Below, in pieces: positions 8,666 to 18,416 of a stretch of 64,000 nt of DNA; the stretch's first letter is position 1, and the number at the start of each line of letters is the position of its first letter. The DNA lies in contig CAXXEO010000014.1 in assembly GCA_963664585.2 (NCBI GenBank), forward strand, positions 372,001 to 436,000, in the 5' to 3' direction. The notes under the pieces are model-generated. The model was not told the origin of the DNA. It saw nothing but the letters and a program-made list of their open reading frames with translations, and searched no databases. This stretch comes from G963664585 sp963664585. Its GTDB lineage: Bacteria; Bacillota; Clostridia; Oscillospirales; Ruminococcaceae. The position numbers were made by a program, and so were the translations under genes.

Positions 8666-9403
8666 ATGATTACAATCGGTAGAAGCGTGAGATGGTTTAA
8701 TGACTATAAAGAAGAAGTTCTTTTTTCCCAACAGAACGGGTTTGACTTTATGCAAGTTTGGTTCCACAAGGGAAAAATTCTGATCGACAGAGCTGATGAA
8801 CCAAAAGCGCAATATTTCAAAAAAATGAATTTCCCAATCATTTTCCATGCTGTCTTTGATGTCGATGATTTTATAACATTTGGGAATCAGTTAATTGATT
8901 TAGTAAAATATTTTGATCATAAAGAAGTGATCATTCACCCTGTATGTGAAGATAAACCCATTACGGATCAAACTATTTATGAGCTTTCTGATAATATCAG
9001 TAATTTATCGAGGATATTCACTGATATGGGTGTTATTTTATACATTGAAAATAACAGTGTGATCGATACAATCAATTACACACCTCACGACTTAAAGGCT
9101 GTCTTTGATAGAAACCCTGATATAGAACTACTGCTGGATCTTGCTCATATCGACAGCTATGAACATTTGCAACAAATCATTGATATTAAGTACCCCAAAT
9201 GCTTACATATAGCGGATAAACATTTTTCAGTTAAACACGAGCATCTTCCGGTTGGAAAAGGTGACATAGACTTTGACCTTATTTTTTCAAAGTATTTATT
9301 CGACTTTGATGGGAAAGTCATTCTTGAAATAACGGAAGATGACGGATCGGTTGCTGATTCTAAAGAAAAAATTCTGAAAGCTTTACCCGCCAAGAATAGA
9401 TAA
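8666..9403 (+). CDS. Xylose-isomerase-like TIM-barrel protein
   Basis: The protein has 245 residues and resembles the AP endonuclease 2 / sugar phosphate isomerase-epimerase superfamily. Supporting stretches are EVIIHPV (about residue 92), ILYIENNS (about 130), a DLAHID motif (about 155-160) and the C-terminal HLPVGKGDIDF followed by KVILEIT, where metal ligands (Glu, Asp, His) usually sit. Family members act on sugars, inositol derivatives or as endonuclease IV relatives. It is shorter than endonuclease IV, so a sugar isomerase or epimerase role is more likely. AGCGAGG precedes the ATG. It converges on the polysaccharide locus through a shared terminator. Confidence 0.7.
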   Translation: MITIGRSVRWFNDYKEEVLFSQQNGFDFMQVWFHKGKILIDRADEPKAQYFKKMNFPIIFHAVFDVDDFITFGNQLIDLVKYFDHKEVIIHPVCEDKPITDQTIYELSDNISNLSRIFTDMGVILYIENNSVIDTINYTPHDLKAVFDRNPDIELLLDLAHIDSYEHLQQIIDIKYPKCLHIADKHFSVKHEHLPVGKGDIDFDLIFSKYLFDFDGKVILEITEDDGSVADSKEKILKALPAKNR

Positions 9404-9418
9404 ACACAAATACAAAAC

Positions 9419-9459
9419 AATCCCCTGTTCCACCGCCGAAGGCGAGGGAACAGGGGATT
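9419..9459. terminator. Bidirectional terminator with GC-core
   Basis: AATCCCCTGTTCC (9419-9431) pairs perfectly with GGAACAGGGGATT (9447-9459). It lies between two convergent genes and serves both strands. Its apical part contains the CCGCCGAAGGCG core that recurs across the window. Confidence 0.85.
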
Positions 9460-9469
9460 TAACGCATGT

Positions 9470-12400
9470 TTACTTAAACGAGAAGTCTTCTCTGTCCAGT
9501 GTCAGATTTGGGCTGTAATATGGATCGCCCGCGGCAAGTTCAGTCGCCCAGCGACCCCGAAAACGATCGATTTCCCCCTGAAAACGCCTGATCTTATCAG
9601 GGGTATTCTCATAGCCGCGCGTCTTGGATTCGTAATGATAAAGCTCCGCATAAGGAGTAAAAACAATCAAGTACCCCGCTTTGCGGATGCGCATGCATAG
9701 ATCCACATCATTGAAGGCCACCTCAAAGGATTCATCCAAACCGCCGACCTCTTCATAAACCTTTTTTGATAACATCATGCAGGCCGCTGTGACGGCTGAC
9801 AAATCCTGTGCAATCGTCAGACGGGCTACATATCCCTTGCTGCCCTTCGCAAATCCCTTGTGAGAGTGACCGGCGACGCCTCCAAGTCCCGTGATTACGC
9901 CAGCGTGCTGGATGGTGTTGTCAGGATAATAAAGCATAGCTCCAACCCCGCCCACATCCTTGCGTTGGGCAAACATCAGCATTTCCTCAAGCCAATTCGG
10001 AGTGATGACCTCAATATCATTATTGAGAAGCAGCACATATTCACCTTTGGCAAAGGTGAAACCGAAATTATTGATGGCAGAGTAATTGAACCTATCCTCC
10101 CAGGTCACGACTTTGATGTTGTCGTGCTCTTTTAAGTGCGCATAATAGGCGAAGGTTTCTTTTTTTGTGCTATTATTCTCAATGATTATAATCTCATAAT
10201 TACGATAGGTTGATTTCTCACGAATGGACGTGATGCACTGGTTTAAGTCTTCAATACTGTCTTTGTTGGGAATGAGTATGGAAATCAGTGGATTACCATC
10301 AATCTCATAATTGATTTTATAGGTGGTAACGACAGCGGAATCGACAATCTCTCCAGTGAGGCCTTGACGCTTAAGATGCTGTGTAAGCGCTTTTTTGGCT
10401 GACTCAATCGTGTACGGTTTAGCCGAGATATTGGCAGCAGTTGAATTTCGATGTGCTCTCCAATAATACAGAACCTTTGGAATATGCACAATCTTTTTTG
10501 CCTGTTCAGTGAGCCTAAGAATAAGGTCATAATCCTGACTTCCGTCAAATTCGCTGGAGAACCAGCCCACATGGTCCAAAAGCTTGCGACTGAACACACT
10601 GAGATGACAGATATAGTTGTAGCTGCGAAGAGTGTCGGGGGCGAAATCAGGTTTGAAATGGGCGGTAATGATATGATTGAGATTGTGGCCAAACGTCACT
10701 TCATCAGTATAAACAAAATCGGCGCCCTGCCAGCAAATAGCCTTCATCACCTCAAACAGCGCACCGGGATGAAGTATATCATCATGATCGAACAACGCAA
10801 TAAATTCTCCAGTGGCCATTTCAATGCACTTGTTGGAATTCCCTGCGATACCAAGATTCTCACTGAGCTGTCCATAGTGAATTCGGCTGTCCTTTTGTGC
10901 GTATTTTTGACAAATGTCTCTGACATTTTTATGCCGTTCATCACTTCCGTCCGCGAGACAAAGCTCCCAGTTTTCATACGTCTGTTTCTGCACGGATTCG
11001 ATCATCTCACGAAGAAATAGCGGGGGTGTGTTATAAAGAGGCACCAAAACACTGATTTTTATTTTATGCGAGAAGATGGTTTCGCGCTGCTCATGCTTTT
11101 GTTGTTCGGTCAGATTGTTTGCCGATAAATACTCTTTGCATCTGTTTTTTTGCCCCAGCCACTTTTTGACGAGGCGTGCGGTGTCCTTAACCCCTTTATG
11201 TCTCAGATTCACAAGACCCCTATAAAAAAGCGCTGTGACTCGGTTTGATTTCATAAAGCGTTTGATGGCATCCATCACTTTTCGCACCGGAGCCAAGACC
11301 CTCCAAGAAGTGGAATGGATCACGGCATGATAGGCCCTATCAAATTTATCGCGCTCTTTTGCCGCTTTCTCATAGGCGTCCTGGTATTCCTCCAGTTGCA
11401 AAAGGAGGGAAGACTCGTTCTGCTCTGACTGGCAAAGACAATTTTCCAAGTTATCAATTTTTTGTCTGAACTGGCGAAACTGCGAAAACAAATCGTAGAG
11501 TCCGACCTCGTCATATGGAAAGATGGAAGCCTTGATCTTGATCCAGCTTGTCGGTTCATTTTTAAAATCGATTAAAAGTTGAGAATCTGAATTGAGGAAG
11601 ATATCAAAGTGATCCAACTGGATTCCGTTGCAGTTTTCGGTAGTCAAAGGGCCATTATTTGAGATCACTTCTAAATTTTGAACAACACAGCCCCGTCCTT
11701 CGACTGGATCAAAACGCACCGACTTTATGTCCTCGGGCAGCGTAATCGTGTGAAAGAACTCGTGCCCGGGTGTATTGATGCTGGACATGTTTTCTGCAGA
11801 GAACCCTGTCCCGGTATTAAAAAATACCGTGGATGCGAATGCGCTCAGCCCGTCACCGGCTGCCAGTAGCTTTGCTGCATCCAGCCTACGGTTACGCTCG
11901 TAATCCTCTACCACGCGTGCGATATCGGTCGTACGGTATAAGCAGGCGGCGGATGCAATATAGCCCGCATTGTAATCGGCCTGACGAAAAAAGCCCTGTG
12001 CGGCAAAGCGCTTCATCCAATACTCGGGTTGCTGGACGTTGACATGCGTTGCCTCTAAAATGTCGTCTGCCGAGGAGGAGAATAAAATACGATCCGTATA
12101 GCGGCAGAGATTAGCGATCGCCTTTAAAGCGTCCTCTTCATACAGATGCTCAATCACTTCAATATTGGTAATGAGGTCAAATTTTTGGGGGAAATCCACC
12201 GGCGGCGTCTCTATCAGCGAGGCCGTACGGCAATAGGGGCGTATGTCCTCGCGCACCTGACTGATCGCATAATCCGAAATGTCAATCCCATACGCTTTAA
12301 CACCTCTATCTCGCAGTGCCGCGACAAGGTGTCCCATAGCGCATCCGGCGTCTAAGACTGTCTCGGGATGAAAATCAGCCACAATTCTATCGGCAACCCC

Positions 12401-12508
12401 ACCCAAAAAGGTCTTGAGAGGCTCGAAATTTTGATAGGAAACCTTTTCACCGCCCATATCGTACTGCTCATAATAGTTTTGGTTATAGATCTCGCTCAAT
12501 TGTCTCAC
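9470..12508 (-). CDS. Methyltransferase-glycosyltransferase-glycosyltransferase fusion
   Basis: This is a three-domain cell-surface glycan enzyme of 1012 residues. Residues ~30-200 form a class I SAM methyltransferase (VLDAGCAMGHLVAAL near residue 50). Residues ~345-400 are a coiled-coil-like linker. Residues ~480-700 are a first GT2 domain (ISVLVPLYNTPP, then FDHDDILHPG). Residues ~735-960 are a second GT2 domain (ISILIPNKDS, LLNNDIEV, then AFNDVDLCMRIRKAGY). No membrane segment is seen, so it should act in the cytosol on lipid-linked glycan. It is the last gene of the polysaccharide locus, about 190 bases after the exporter ATPase. Similar fusions occur in O-antigen and S-layer glycan loci, where they extend or cap chains. 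Donor sugars cannot be read. Confidence 0.85.
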   Translation of the reverse strand: MRQLSEIYNQNYYEQYDMGGEKVSYQNFEPLKTFLGGVADRIVADFHPETVLDAGCAMGHLVAALRDRGVKAYGIDISDYAISQVREDIRPYCRTASLIETPPVDFPQKFDLITNIEVIEHLYEEDALKAIANLCRYTDRILFSSSADDILEATHVNVQQPEYWMKRFAAQGFFRQADYNAGYIASAACLYRTTDIARVVEDYERNRRLDAAKLLAAGDGLSAFASTVFFNTGTGFSAENMSSINTPGHEFFHTITLPEDIKSVRFDPVEGRGCVVQNLEVISNNGPLTTENCNGIQLDHFDIFLNSDSQLLIDFKNEPTSWIKIKASIFPYDEVGLYDLFSQFRQFRQKIDNLENCLCQSEQNESSLLLQLEEYQDAYEKAAKERDKFDRAYHAVIHSTSWRVLAPVRKVMDAIKRFMKSNRVTALFYRGLVNLRHKGVKDTARLVKKWLGQKNRCKEYLSANNLTEQQKHEQRETIFSHKIKISVLVPLYNTPPLFLREMIESVQKQTYENWELCLADGSDERHKNVRDICQKYAQKDSRIHYGQLSENLGIAGNSNKCIEMATGEFIALFDHDDILHPGALFEVMKAICWQGADFVYTDEVTFGHNLNHIITAHFKPDFAPDTLRSYNYICHLSVFSRKLLDHVGWFSSEFDGSQDYDLILRLTEQAKKIVHIPKVLYYWRAHRNSTAANISAKPYTIESAKKALTQHLKRQGLTGEIVDSAVVTTYKINYEIDGNPLISILIPNKDSIEDLNQCITSIREKSTYRNYEIIIIENNSTKKETFAYYAHLKEHDNIKVVTWEDRFNYSAINNFGFTFAKGEYVLLLNNDIEVITPNWLEEMLMFAQRKDVGGVGAMLYYPDNTIQHAGVITGLGGVAGHSHKGFAKGSKGYVARLTIAQDLSAVTAACMMLSKKVYEEVGGLDESFEVAFNDVDLCMRIRKAGYLIVFTPYAELYHYESKTRGYENTPDKIRRFQGEIDRFRGRWATELAAGDPYYSPNLTLDREDFSFK

Positions 12509-12595
12509 CCAGCTTTCTGTTTTGAACCGTTATACGAAAGAAGCAATTTATATCTATGTGTGTACTGGAAGCGGCATATAAATACCAATAATAAA

Positions 12596-12650
12596 CTAGT
12601 GCCTTGTAAATAATTTATGGCAATGGGTTAAATGTTATTATATATTTCAC
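12596..12650 (+). repeat. Repeat family B, partial copy
   Basis: CTAGTGCCTTGTAA followed by ATGGCAATGGGTTAAATGTT matches the left half of the full copies at 24385 and 30405 (read in reverse). The central GC hairpin and right half are degenerate here (ATTTCACCGTGGAAG remains). Confidence 0.65.
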
Positions 12651-12697
12651 CGTGGAAGGTTCTGTACCCACTTTTCACCTGACGTGTTATTTCTCCT

Positions 12698-13432
12698 CTA
12701 GCTAGCTCGATAGGCCTCACATACCGTCAGCACATCCCCAAGCATTTTCATATGACCTTTTTCCAGCCATAGAACATGTTTGCACAGGCGTTCAATTTGC
12801 TCGATTGAATGGGAAACAATGATGACGGTCGTGCCACCTTCCATCATCGCACGGATTCTCTCTTCGCACTTTTGCTGAAAGTGGAAATCGCCGACAGCCA
12901 ATATTTCATCGACAATCAAAATCTCCGGACGTGTGATTGTCGCGATGGCAAAACCAATTCTGGCCACCATGCCCGAGGAATAGTTTTTCATCGGTACATC
13001 CAAAAACTCTTCCATTTCGGAAAATGCAACGATTTCATCAAAGCACTTGCTCATCATATCTCTGGGAAAGCCCAGTACAGAGCCATTGAGAAAAATGTTC
13101 TCGCGGGCGGTCAATTCCATATCAAAACCGGCACCCAGCTCAATCAGCGGTGCGATGGTCCCGAAAATTTTCACATTACCCTTGCTGGGCTTCAATATGC
13201 CGGAAATAATTTTCAACAAGGTGCTTTTACCCGAGCCGTTCAGTCCAACAATGCCAAAAACGTCACCTTTTTGAATGTTTAGTGTGATATTCCTAAGGGC
13301 AATGAAGTCCTCGAACATGAGCTGCCGTTTTACCAGCTTAATGAAGTATTCCTTCAGACTGTCGACCTTCTCTTTGCTCATATTAAAGTGCATTTCGACA
13401 TCCCTGACCTCAATAGCATTCTGCAAGAACAC
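12698..13432 (-). CDS. Polysaccharide ABC exporter, ATP-binding subunit (Wzt/TagH type)
   Basis: This 244-residue ABC ATPase powers export of a lipid-linked cell-surface polysaccharide. It shows Walker A (GLNGSGKST, about residue 63), the ABC signature YSSGMVARIGF (about 165) and Walker B with ILIVDEILAVGD (about 187), the form typical of the Wzt/TagH/RfbE group. It lacks the C-terminal carbohydrate-binding domain of longer Wzt proteins, so export should not depend on a terminal cap signal in the O9a manner. The permease gene ends 8 bases upstream. Confidence 0.9.
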   Translation of the reverse strand: MFLQNAIEVRDVEMHFNMSKEKVDSLKEYFIKLVKRQLMFEDFIALRNITLNIQKGDVFGIVGLNGSGKSTLLKIISGILKPSKGNVKIFGTIAPLIELGAGFDMELTARENIFLNGSVLGFPRDMMSKCFDEIVAFSEMEEFLDVPMKNYSSGMVARIGFAIATITRPEILIVDEILAVGDFHFQQKCEERIRAMMEGGTTVIIVSHSIEQIERLCKHVLWLEKGHMKMLGDVLTVCEAYRAS

Positions 13433-13439
13433 GCCCCCT

Positions 13440-14246
13440 TTATATATAGAGAATAAATTTATCCTGGTATTTCTTAAATATCAAAAGCCCTACAGTCAGC
13501 GAAAGCAGGGAGAGAAAGATGCATATTAAATTCATTGAAAGACTTGGAACCGTCCCATACATCGTGACCTGGCGGAAATAATCTACATAATAGTAAAGCG
13601 GGTTGCATTGCACGAAGAACTTGATGTTTTCGGGCAGAATGTCAACCGGATAAATGATCGGTGTCAAATACATCAGCGCGGTTAAAAACACCCCATATAG
13701 GTGCATCATATCTCTAAAAAACACACAGAGTACGCTTAAAATCAGACCCACACCGATTGAAAATACCAAAAGGTATAAAACGGGAATAGGAAACAGCAAA
13801 ATCGTCCAGGTGATCGGATGGCGCAGCACCAAAAACATAATGATAACGGCGATAAATGAAAACATCAGGTTGACAAAGGCGAAGATCGCTTTTTCCAGCG
13901 GGAAAATATACTTGGGGATATACACCTTTTTAATCAACGGCGCCGCGTAAATGGTGGAAGTCATCGCATTGCTGGTGGCCTCGGAAAAAAAACTGTAGAG
14001 GGTTGAACCGGTTAGGTAATAGATTGGAAAATTGGGGATACTGATCTTGAAAACGCGAGAAAATACCGCTGTAATGACCATCATCATCAAAAGCGGATTT
14101 AAGATACTCCAAACCAATCCAAGGAAAGAGCGCCGGTATTTTACCTTGATATCCCTTATGACCAGATCTTCAAGAAGATACCGGTAACGCATAAAGGTCT
14201 GCAGTTGTCCTTTCAATGTGAAGCTCCTTCTAAAAACCTTGTTCAT
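13440..14246 (-). CDS. Polysaccharide ABC exporter, permease subunit (Wzm/TagG type)
   Basis: This 268-residue ABC-2 type membrane protein has about six hydrophobic segments. The N-terminal RYLLEDLVIRDIKVKYRRSFLG stretch is typical of Wzm/TagG/RfbA permeases, including the KVKYRRS amphipathic portion that precedes the first span. It forms the channel through which the finished undecaprenyl-linked chain is moved outward, together with the ATPase encoded next. Its presence in place of Wzx/Wzy genes means the glycan is completed in the cytoplasm before export. Confidence 0.9.
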   Translation of the reverse strand: MNKVFRRSFTLKGQLQTFMRYRYLLEDLVIRDIKVKYRRSFLGLVWSILNPLLMMMVITAVFSRVFKISIPNFPIYYLTGSTLYSFFSEATSNAMTSTIYAAPLIKKVYIPKYIFPLEKAIFAFVNLMFSFIAVIIMFLVLRHPITWTILLFPIPVLYLLVFSIGVGLILSVLCVFFRDMMHLYGVFLTALMYLTPIIYPVDILPENIKFFVQCNPLYYYVDYFRQVTMYGTVPSLSMNLICIFLSLLSLTVGLLIFKKYQDKFILYI

Positions 14247-14342
14247 ACTTATAGATTGTCTTTTCCGCGAAAAGTGAAACTATAGCTAAACTGGATTTTT
14301 TATACCGTCTGCCCCGACAACAATGGGGAAAAGACAATCTGA

Positions 14343-14891
14343 TTACTTAAGTTGTTTGAGTGTAGGGTTAACCTTGTCCTTTTCAGAGAGAAGAACCTCT
14401 ATGTCGTTGGAGATGGGCCATTCGATGTCAATGTCAGGATCGTTCCAAAGTAAGCCGCCCTCGTCGCTTGGGTCATAATAGCGAGTACATTTATAGACGA
14501 ATTCAGCGGTTTCAGACACGACCAGAAAGCCGTGGGCGAAGCCCTCGGGGACATAGAACTGTCGCTTGTTCTGGTCGCTTAACAGTACTCCATGCCATTG
14601 CCCATAGGTTTTGCTGCCTGCGCGCAGATCGACGGCCACATCATACACTTCACCGCTGATGACCCGCACCAGCTTGCCCTGTGGGTTCTTTTTTTGAAAA
14701 TGAAGTCCCCTCAGCACGCCTTTTTTGGATTTTGACTGGTTGTCCTGTACGAATACCATATCCAGTCCGGCTTTTTTGAATTCTTCAAAGTGGTAGGTTT
14801 CTAAAAAATAGCCCCTATGGTCACCGAAAACAGTGGGCTCGATAATGTATAAGTCCTTGATTCCCGTATCGATAAACTGAAATTTGCCCAT
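14343..14891 (-). CDS. rmlC: dTDP-4-dehydrorhamnose 3,5-epimerase
   Basis: RmlC epimerises dTDP-4-keto-6-deoxyglucose at C3 and C5, the third step of dTDP-L-rhamnose synthesis. Family features include FGDHRGYFLETY near residue 22, FVQDNQSKS near 46, the catalytic-histidine stretch LRGLHFQ near 60, and YVPEGFAHGF near 118. I place the start at the ATG at 14891 (MGKFQFIDTG) because GGAG lies 6 bases upstream. An upstream in-frame ATG at 14924 lies inside the GC hairpin repeat and is unlikely. The length of 182 residues is normal. Confidence 0.95.
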   Translation of the reverse strand: MGKFQFIDTGIKDLYIIEPTVFGDHRGYFLETYHFEEFKKAGLDMVFVQDNQSKSKKGVLRGLHFQKKNPQGKLVRVISGEVYDVAVDLRAGSKTYGQWHGVLLSDQNKRQFYVPEGFAHGFLVVSETAEFVYKCTRYYDPSDEGGLLWNDPDIDIEWPISNDIEVLLSEKDKVNPTLKQLK

Positions 14892-15263
14892 AATAAGCTC
14901 CATTCCGCCGCTTTGCGCCGGCACAAAAAATCTTTAACGTCAGGCCCTTACCACGCAAAGTAGAAGAATGATAAGAGCTTATTTGTTATCCCTCGCCGGT
15001 TGCCGCGAAGCGGAGAGGCGATGGGGACATTGTTCGCCCGCTTCGAGCTGGTCTGAAAGTTTTTTCAGACACAGTCCATTCCGCCGCTTTGCGCCGGCAC
15101 AAAAAACTTTTATAAAAGGCAAAAGAGTGAAACGATTGGGTATTCACTCTATGAGTATTCTTTATAATAAAAGGGACTTCTTTCTAATCTATCTGCCCCG
15201 CCTACGACGGAGCAGACAAATTTCAAATATTCAATTTGTTTAATGCGTTGCATCAATCAAAAG
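14892..15263. repeat. rmlC-rmlB spacer with hairpin-type repeats
   Basis: This 372-base gap lies within the locus and has no gene. It contains two direct copies (about 14901-14930 and 15079-15108) of CATTCCGCCGCTTTGCGCC followed by GGCACAAAAAA; a third, slightly changed copy lies at 17230. A hairpin GAAGCGG/CCCGCTTC spans about 15007-15047, and TCTGC/GCAGA around a CCCGCC core lies at about 15190-15214. These belong to the GC-core hairpin group that recurs between genes. Confidence 0.6.
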
Positions 15264-16322
15264 CTACCTGCCCGCATACATCTTGTCATAATAAGCCTGA
15301 TAAGCTCCGCTGGTCACGTTTTCCATCCAATCCTTGTGCTCAAGATACCACCTGAGGGTCTTTTCAATGCCTTCTTCAAAAGGGGTTTCAGGGTACCATC
15401 CGAGATCTTTTTTGATTTTGGCGGGATCGATCCCATAACGGCGGTCATGGCCCTTACGATCGGTCACATACTTGATCAGTTGCTCTCCGACTGAGGGGTC
15501 AACATGTTCTTTGACATAGCCGATAATCGTTTTGACAATGGTGATATTGGGCCTTTCGTTGTGACCGCCAACGTTATAAACCTCGCCGATCTTGCCGCCT
15601 CGCACAACCATATCAATCGCCTTGCAGTGATCTTCGACATAAAGCCAGTCGCGCACCTGCATCCCGTCGCCATAAACGGGAAGAGGCTGATGCCGCAGCG
15701 TGTTGTTTAGCATTAAGGGGATCAGCTTTTCGGGGAACTGAAATGGCCCATAATTGTTAGAGCACCGTGTGATGTTCACGGGCATCTTATACGTATCGGC
15801 ATAGGCCTTGACGAACAGATCAGCGGAGGTTTTGCTGGAGGAATAGGGGCTGTGTGGGTCCAGCGGCGTTGTCTCTGTGAAGAAGCCTGTCGCACCCAAT
15901 GAGCCATACACTTCATCCGTGGAAACCTGCATATACTTGACGCCTTCTTTATACTGGTCATCGCCGATCTGCCAGAAGCTTTTAGCAGTGTTCAGAAGAT
16001 TAACAGTCCCAAGTACGTTGGTCTTCACAAAAACTTCGGGATCCGTGATGGAACGGTCCACATGGGTTTCTGCCGCAAAATTGACGACATAATCAAACGT
16101 ATACTGTTTAAACAGACCTTCTATTACGTCTTTGTCGCAGATATCTGCCTGCACAAAAACATAGTTTGGGTGATTTTCAACCTCTGTCAGGTTTTCAAGA
16201 TTCCCCGCATAGGTCAGCTTGTCCACATTGACGATCTTGACGTCACTATATTTACCCAGCATGTAGAGAATATAATTGGAGCCGATAAAGCCCGCCCCGC
16301 CTGTTACTAGATATATTTTCAT
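15264..16322 (-). CDS. rmlB: dTDP-glucose 4,6-dehydratase
   Basis: RmlB converts dTDP-glucose to dTDP-4-keto-6-deoxyglucose. It has the NAD-binding GGAGFIGSNYI at residues 8-18, HVDRSITDPEVF near 86, the STDEVYGSLG stretch near 132, and the SDR catalytic tyrosine motif YSSSK near 163. The length of 352 residues is typical. It lies 3 bases after rmlD in the same direction, so the two are co-translated. No oddities were seen. Confidence 0.96.
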   Translation of the reverse strand: MKIYLVTGGAGFIGSNYILYMLGKYSDVKIVNVDKLTYAGNLENLTEVENHPNYVFVQADICDKDVIEGLFKQYTFDYVVNFAAETHVDRSITDPEVFVKTNVLGTVNLLNTAKSFWQIGDDQYKEGVKYMQVSTDEVYGSLGATGFFTETTPLDPHSPYSSSKTSADLFVKAYADTYKMPVNITRCSNNYGPFQFPEKLIPLMLNNTLRHQPLPVYGDGMQVRDWLYVEDHCKAIDMVVRGGKIGEVYNVGGHNERPNITIVKTIIGYVKEHVDPSVGEQLIKYVTDRKGHDRRYGIDPAKIKKDLGWYPETPFEEGIEKTLRWYLEHKDWMENVTSGAYQAYYDKMYAGR

Positions 16323-16325
16323 TGT

Positions 16326-17219
16326 TTACCGATCACCATCCTTAAAATTTTTCATAAAGCATTCGAGAGCATCCTGCCAAGGTCGCATTTGGTCTCCCAC
16401 CGTGGTCCGGAGCATCATATTGTCAAGTGAGGAATAAGCGGGGCGCCTCGCCGGAGTCGGAAATTCCTCGGTAGTACAGGGGTTGACAGTACAGTTGATT
16501 CCCGCAAGCCGGATAATTTCACTGGCGAAGTCGAACCAGCTGCATTCGCCGTTTCCTGTGCAATGATATACACCATATTCTTCTGTGGCTGCAATTTTCA
16601 AAATATGGAAGGCCAGATCAGCCGCGTTGGTGGGATTGCCGCGCTGGTCGTCGACCACCTTGAGACTGCCGCGCTCGCGGCCCGCTTTCATGATGGTCTT
16701 CACAAAATTATTGCCCACATAGCCATAAAGCCATGCAGTTCTGACGATAAAATATCGAGAACAAAAATCACGCACATACTGTTCGCCTAAAAACTTTGTC
16801 TTGCCATAAATGCTTTGCGGATCACAGACGTCCCACTCGGTATAGGGAAGGTGGCCGTCACCCGCAAAAACATAGTCGGTGGAAACATGAATGAGCTTGG
16901 CCCGCGTTTTTTCCGCCGCTACAGCCAGATTGCGCGCGCCCAGTGTGTTGACTTTGAAGGCTATTTCCTGTTCGGTTTCGCATTTGTTTACATTGGTATA
17001 CGCGGCGCAATTGATTATCAAATCAAAACCGGCTTTATCTGTAAACTGAGTGACGGCATCAGGGTCGGTGATATCAAGCTCGGTCACATCTACCGAAACG
17101 ATCTCGGCGTTTGCGAAACATTTGGGGAGCTTCCCCAGCTCAGAATCCTGGTCGTGCAGATTCTTCATCAGCTCGCTGCCAAGCTGACCGTTCGCACCTG
17201 TAATTAAAATCTTCATCAA
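16326..17219 (-). CDS. rmlD: dTDP-4-dehydrorhamnose reductase
   Basis: RmlD performs the final NAD(P)H reduction to dTDP-L-rhamnose. It shows the Rossmann motif GANGQLGSEL near residue 8, STDYVFAGDG near 112, YGKTKFLGEQ near 138 with the catalytic Tyr/Lys pair, and RTAWLYG near 160. The length of 297 residues is slightly above average. The gene lies between rmlA and rmlB. A hairpin-type repeat (about 17226-17251) directly precedes its ribosome site, the same arrangement as in front of rmlC. Confidence 0.95.
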   Translation of the reverse strand: MMKILITGANGQLGSELMKNLHDQDSELGKLPKCFANAEIVSVDVTELDITDPDAVTQFTDKAGFDLIINCAAYTNVNKCETEQEIAFKVNTLGARNLAVAAEKTRAKLIHVSTDYVFAGDGHLPYTEWDVCDPQSIYGKTKFLGEQYVRDFCSRYFIVRTAWLYGYVGNNFVKTIMKAGRERGSLKVVDDQRGNPTNAADLAFHILKIAATEEYGVYHCTGNGECSWFDFASEIIRLAGINCTVNPCTTEEFPTPARRPAYSSLDNMMLRTTVGDQMRPWQDALECFMKNFKDGDR

Positions 17220-17410
17220 GTATAAGCTCCATTCCGCCGCTTTGCACCGGCATGATACTACTTTAGTACTAAGCTAAGCTCTTACCATGCAAAAACAGAG
17301 GGATGATAAGAGCTTATTTGTCATCCCTCGTCGATTACCCCGAAGCGGTGAGTCAAGGGAGAAATAGTCTGTCCGTGGGTGGGCTATATTGAGAGGTGAA
17401 TATCTTAAAT

Positions 17411-18286
17411 TTAAACCTTAACTTGCTCTGCCACCTGATAGAGATACTTGCCATAATCAGATGATTTCATCAGGGCGGCCTGCTTTAAAAGCTGCTCACG
17501 GGTGATAAAGTGATTGCGGTAGGCAATCTCCTCAAGACATGAGATGTAAAGCCCCTGCCTGGTCTGTACAGCCTGCACAAAGTTAGCTGCGTCCAGCATC
17601 GCGTGATGCGTGCCGGTGTCCAGCCACGCCATACCACGGCCAAACAGTTCGACCTTGAGGTTCCCTTGTTCCAGATAGGCGTTATTGACTGCCGTAATCT
17701 CCAGTTCGCCGCGCGATGAAGGTTTGACATTTTTTGCAATTTCAACTACATGATGATCATAGAAATAAAGTCCCGGTACGGCGTAATTGGATTTTGGGTT
17801 TTTGGGCTTTTCCTCAATAGAAAGTACATTGCCGTTCTTATCAAATTCGACTACGCCAAAATCCTCGGGATTGCTGACATGATAGCCGAATATAGTGGCG
17901 CCCTCTTTGCGGTTGGCCGCTGCTTTCAGGCGCTCAGAAAACGCATAACCGTAAAATATGTTATCTCCCAACACTAAACAGGTATTATCGTCGCCAATAA
18001 ATTCTTCCCCAAGGATAAATGCCTCAGCCAGACCACGAGGAGCGGTCTGCACTTGATATGAAACGCGAAGACCCAGATGGCTTCCATTGCCAAACAGTTC
18101 TTCAAACGCCTTGATGTCCCTTGGTGTTGAGATAATCAGGACATCCTGTATACCAGCCAGCATCAGCGTCGATAGGGGATAGTAGATCATCGGCTTGTCG
18201 TATATTGTCAAGATCTGCTTAGAACACGCGATGGTTGACGGGTAGAGCCTTGTACCTGCGCCGCCTGCTAAAACAATGCCTTTCAT
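17411..18286 (-). CDS. rmlA: Glucose-1-phosphate thymidylyltransferase
   Basis: RmlA joins glucose 1-phosphate and dTTP to give dTDP-glucose, the entry step to dTDP-rhamnose. The N-terminus MKGIVLAGGAGTRLYPST contains the nucleotidyltransferase signature, followed by DKPMIYYPLSTLMLAGI and LVLGDNIFYG. I choose the ATG at 18286, preceded by GGAGG at a good distance; the open frame runs 25 codons further upstream without family similarity. The length of about 291 residues is standard. It heads the rml block within the locus. Confidence 0.95.
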   Translation of the reverse strand: MKGIVLAGGAGTRLYPSTIACSKQILTIYDKPMIYYPLSTLMLAGIQDVLIISTPRDIKAFEELFGNGSHLGLRVSYQVQTAPRGLAEAFILGEEFIGDDNTCLVLGDNIFYGYAFSERLKAAANRKEGATIFGYHVSNPEDFGVVEFDKNGNVLSIEEKPKNPKSNYAVPGLYFYDHHVVEIAKNVKPSSRGELEITAVNNAYLEQGNLKVELFGRGMAWLDTGTHHAMLDAANFVQAVQTRQGLYISCLEEIAYRNHFITREQLLKQAALMKSSDYGKYLYQVAEQVKV

Positions 18287-18416
18287 TCCATTTCCTCCAC
18301 AAATCTCTTTGGTTTTTCGCTTTATGCGATAAACGGGCAAATCTTTCCCCGTATACAGCAAACAATCGAATTATATAACGCCCCGCGGGCAATTTCAAGT
18401 CATGAAAAGTCTTTTG

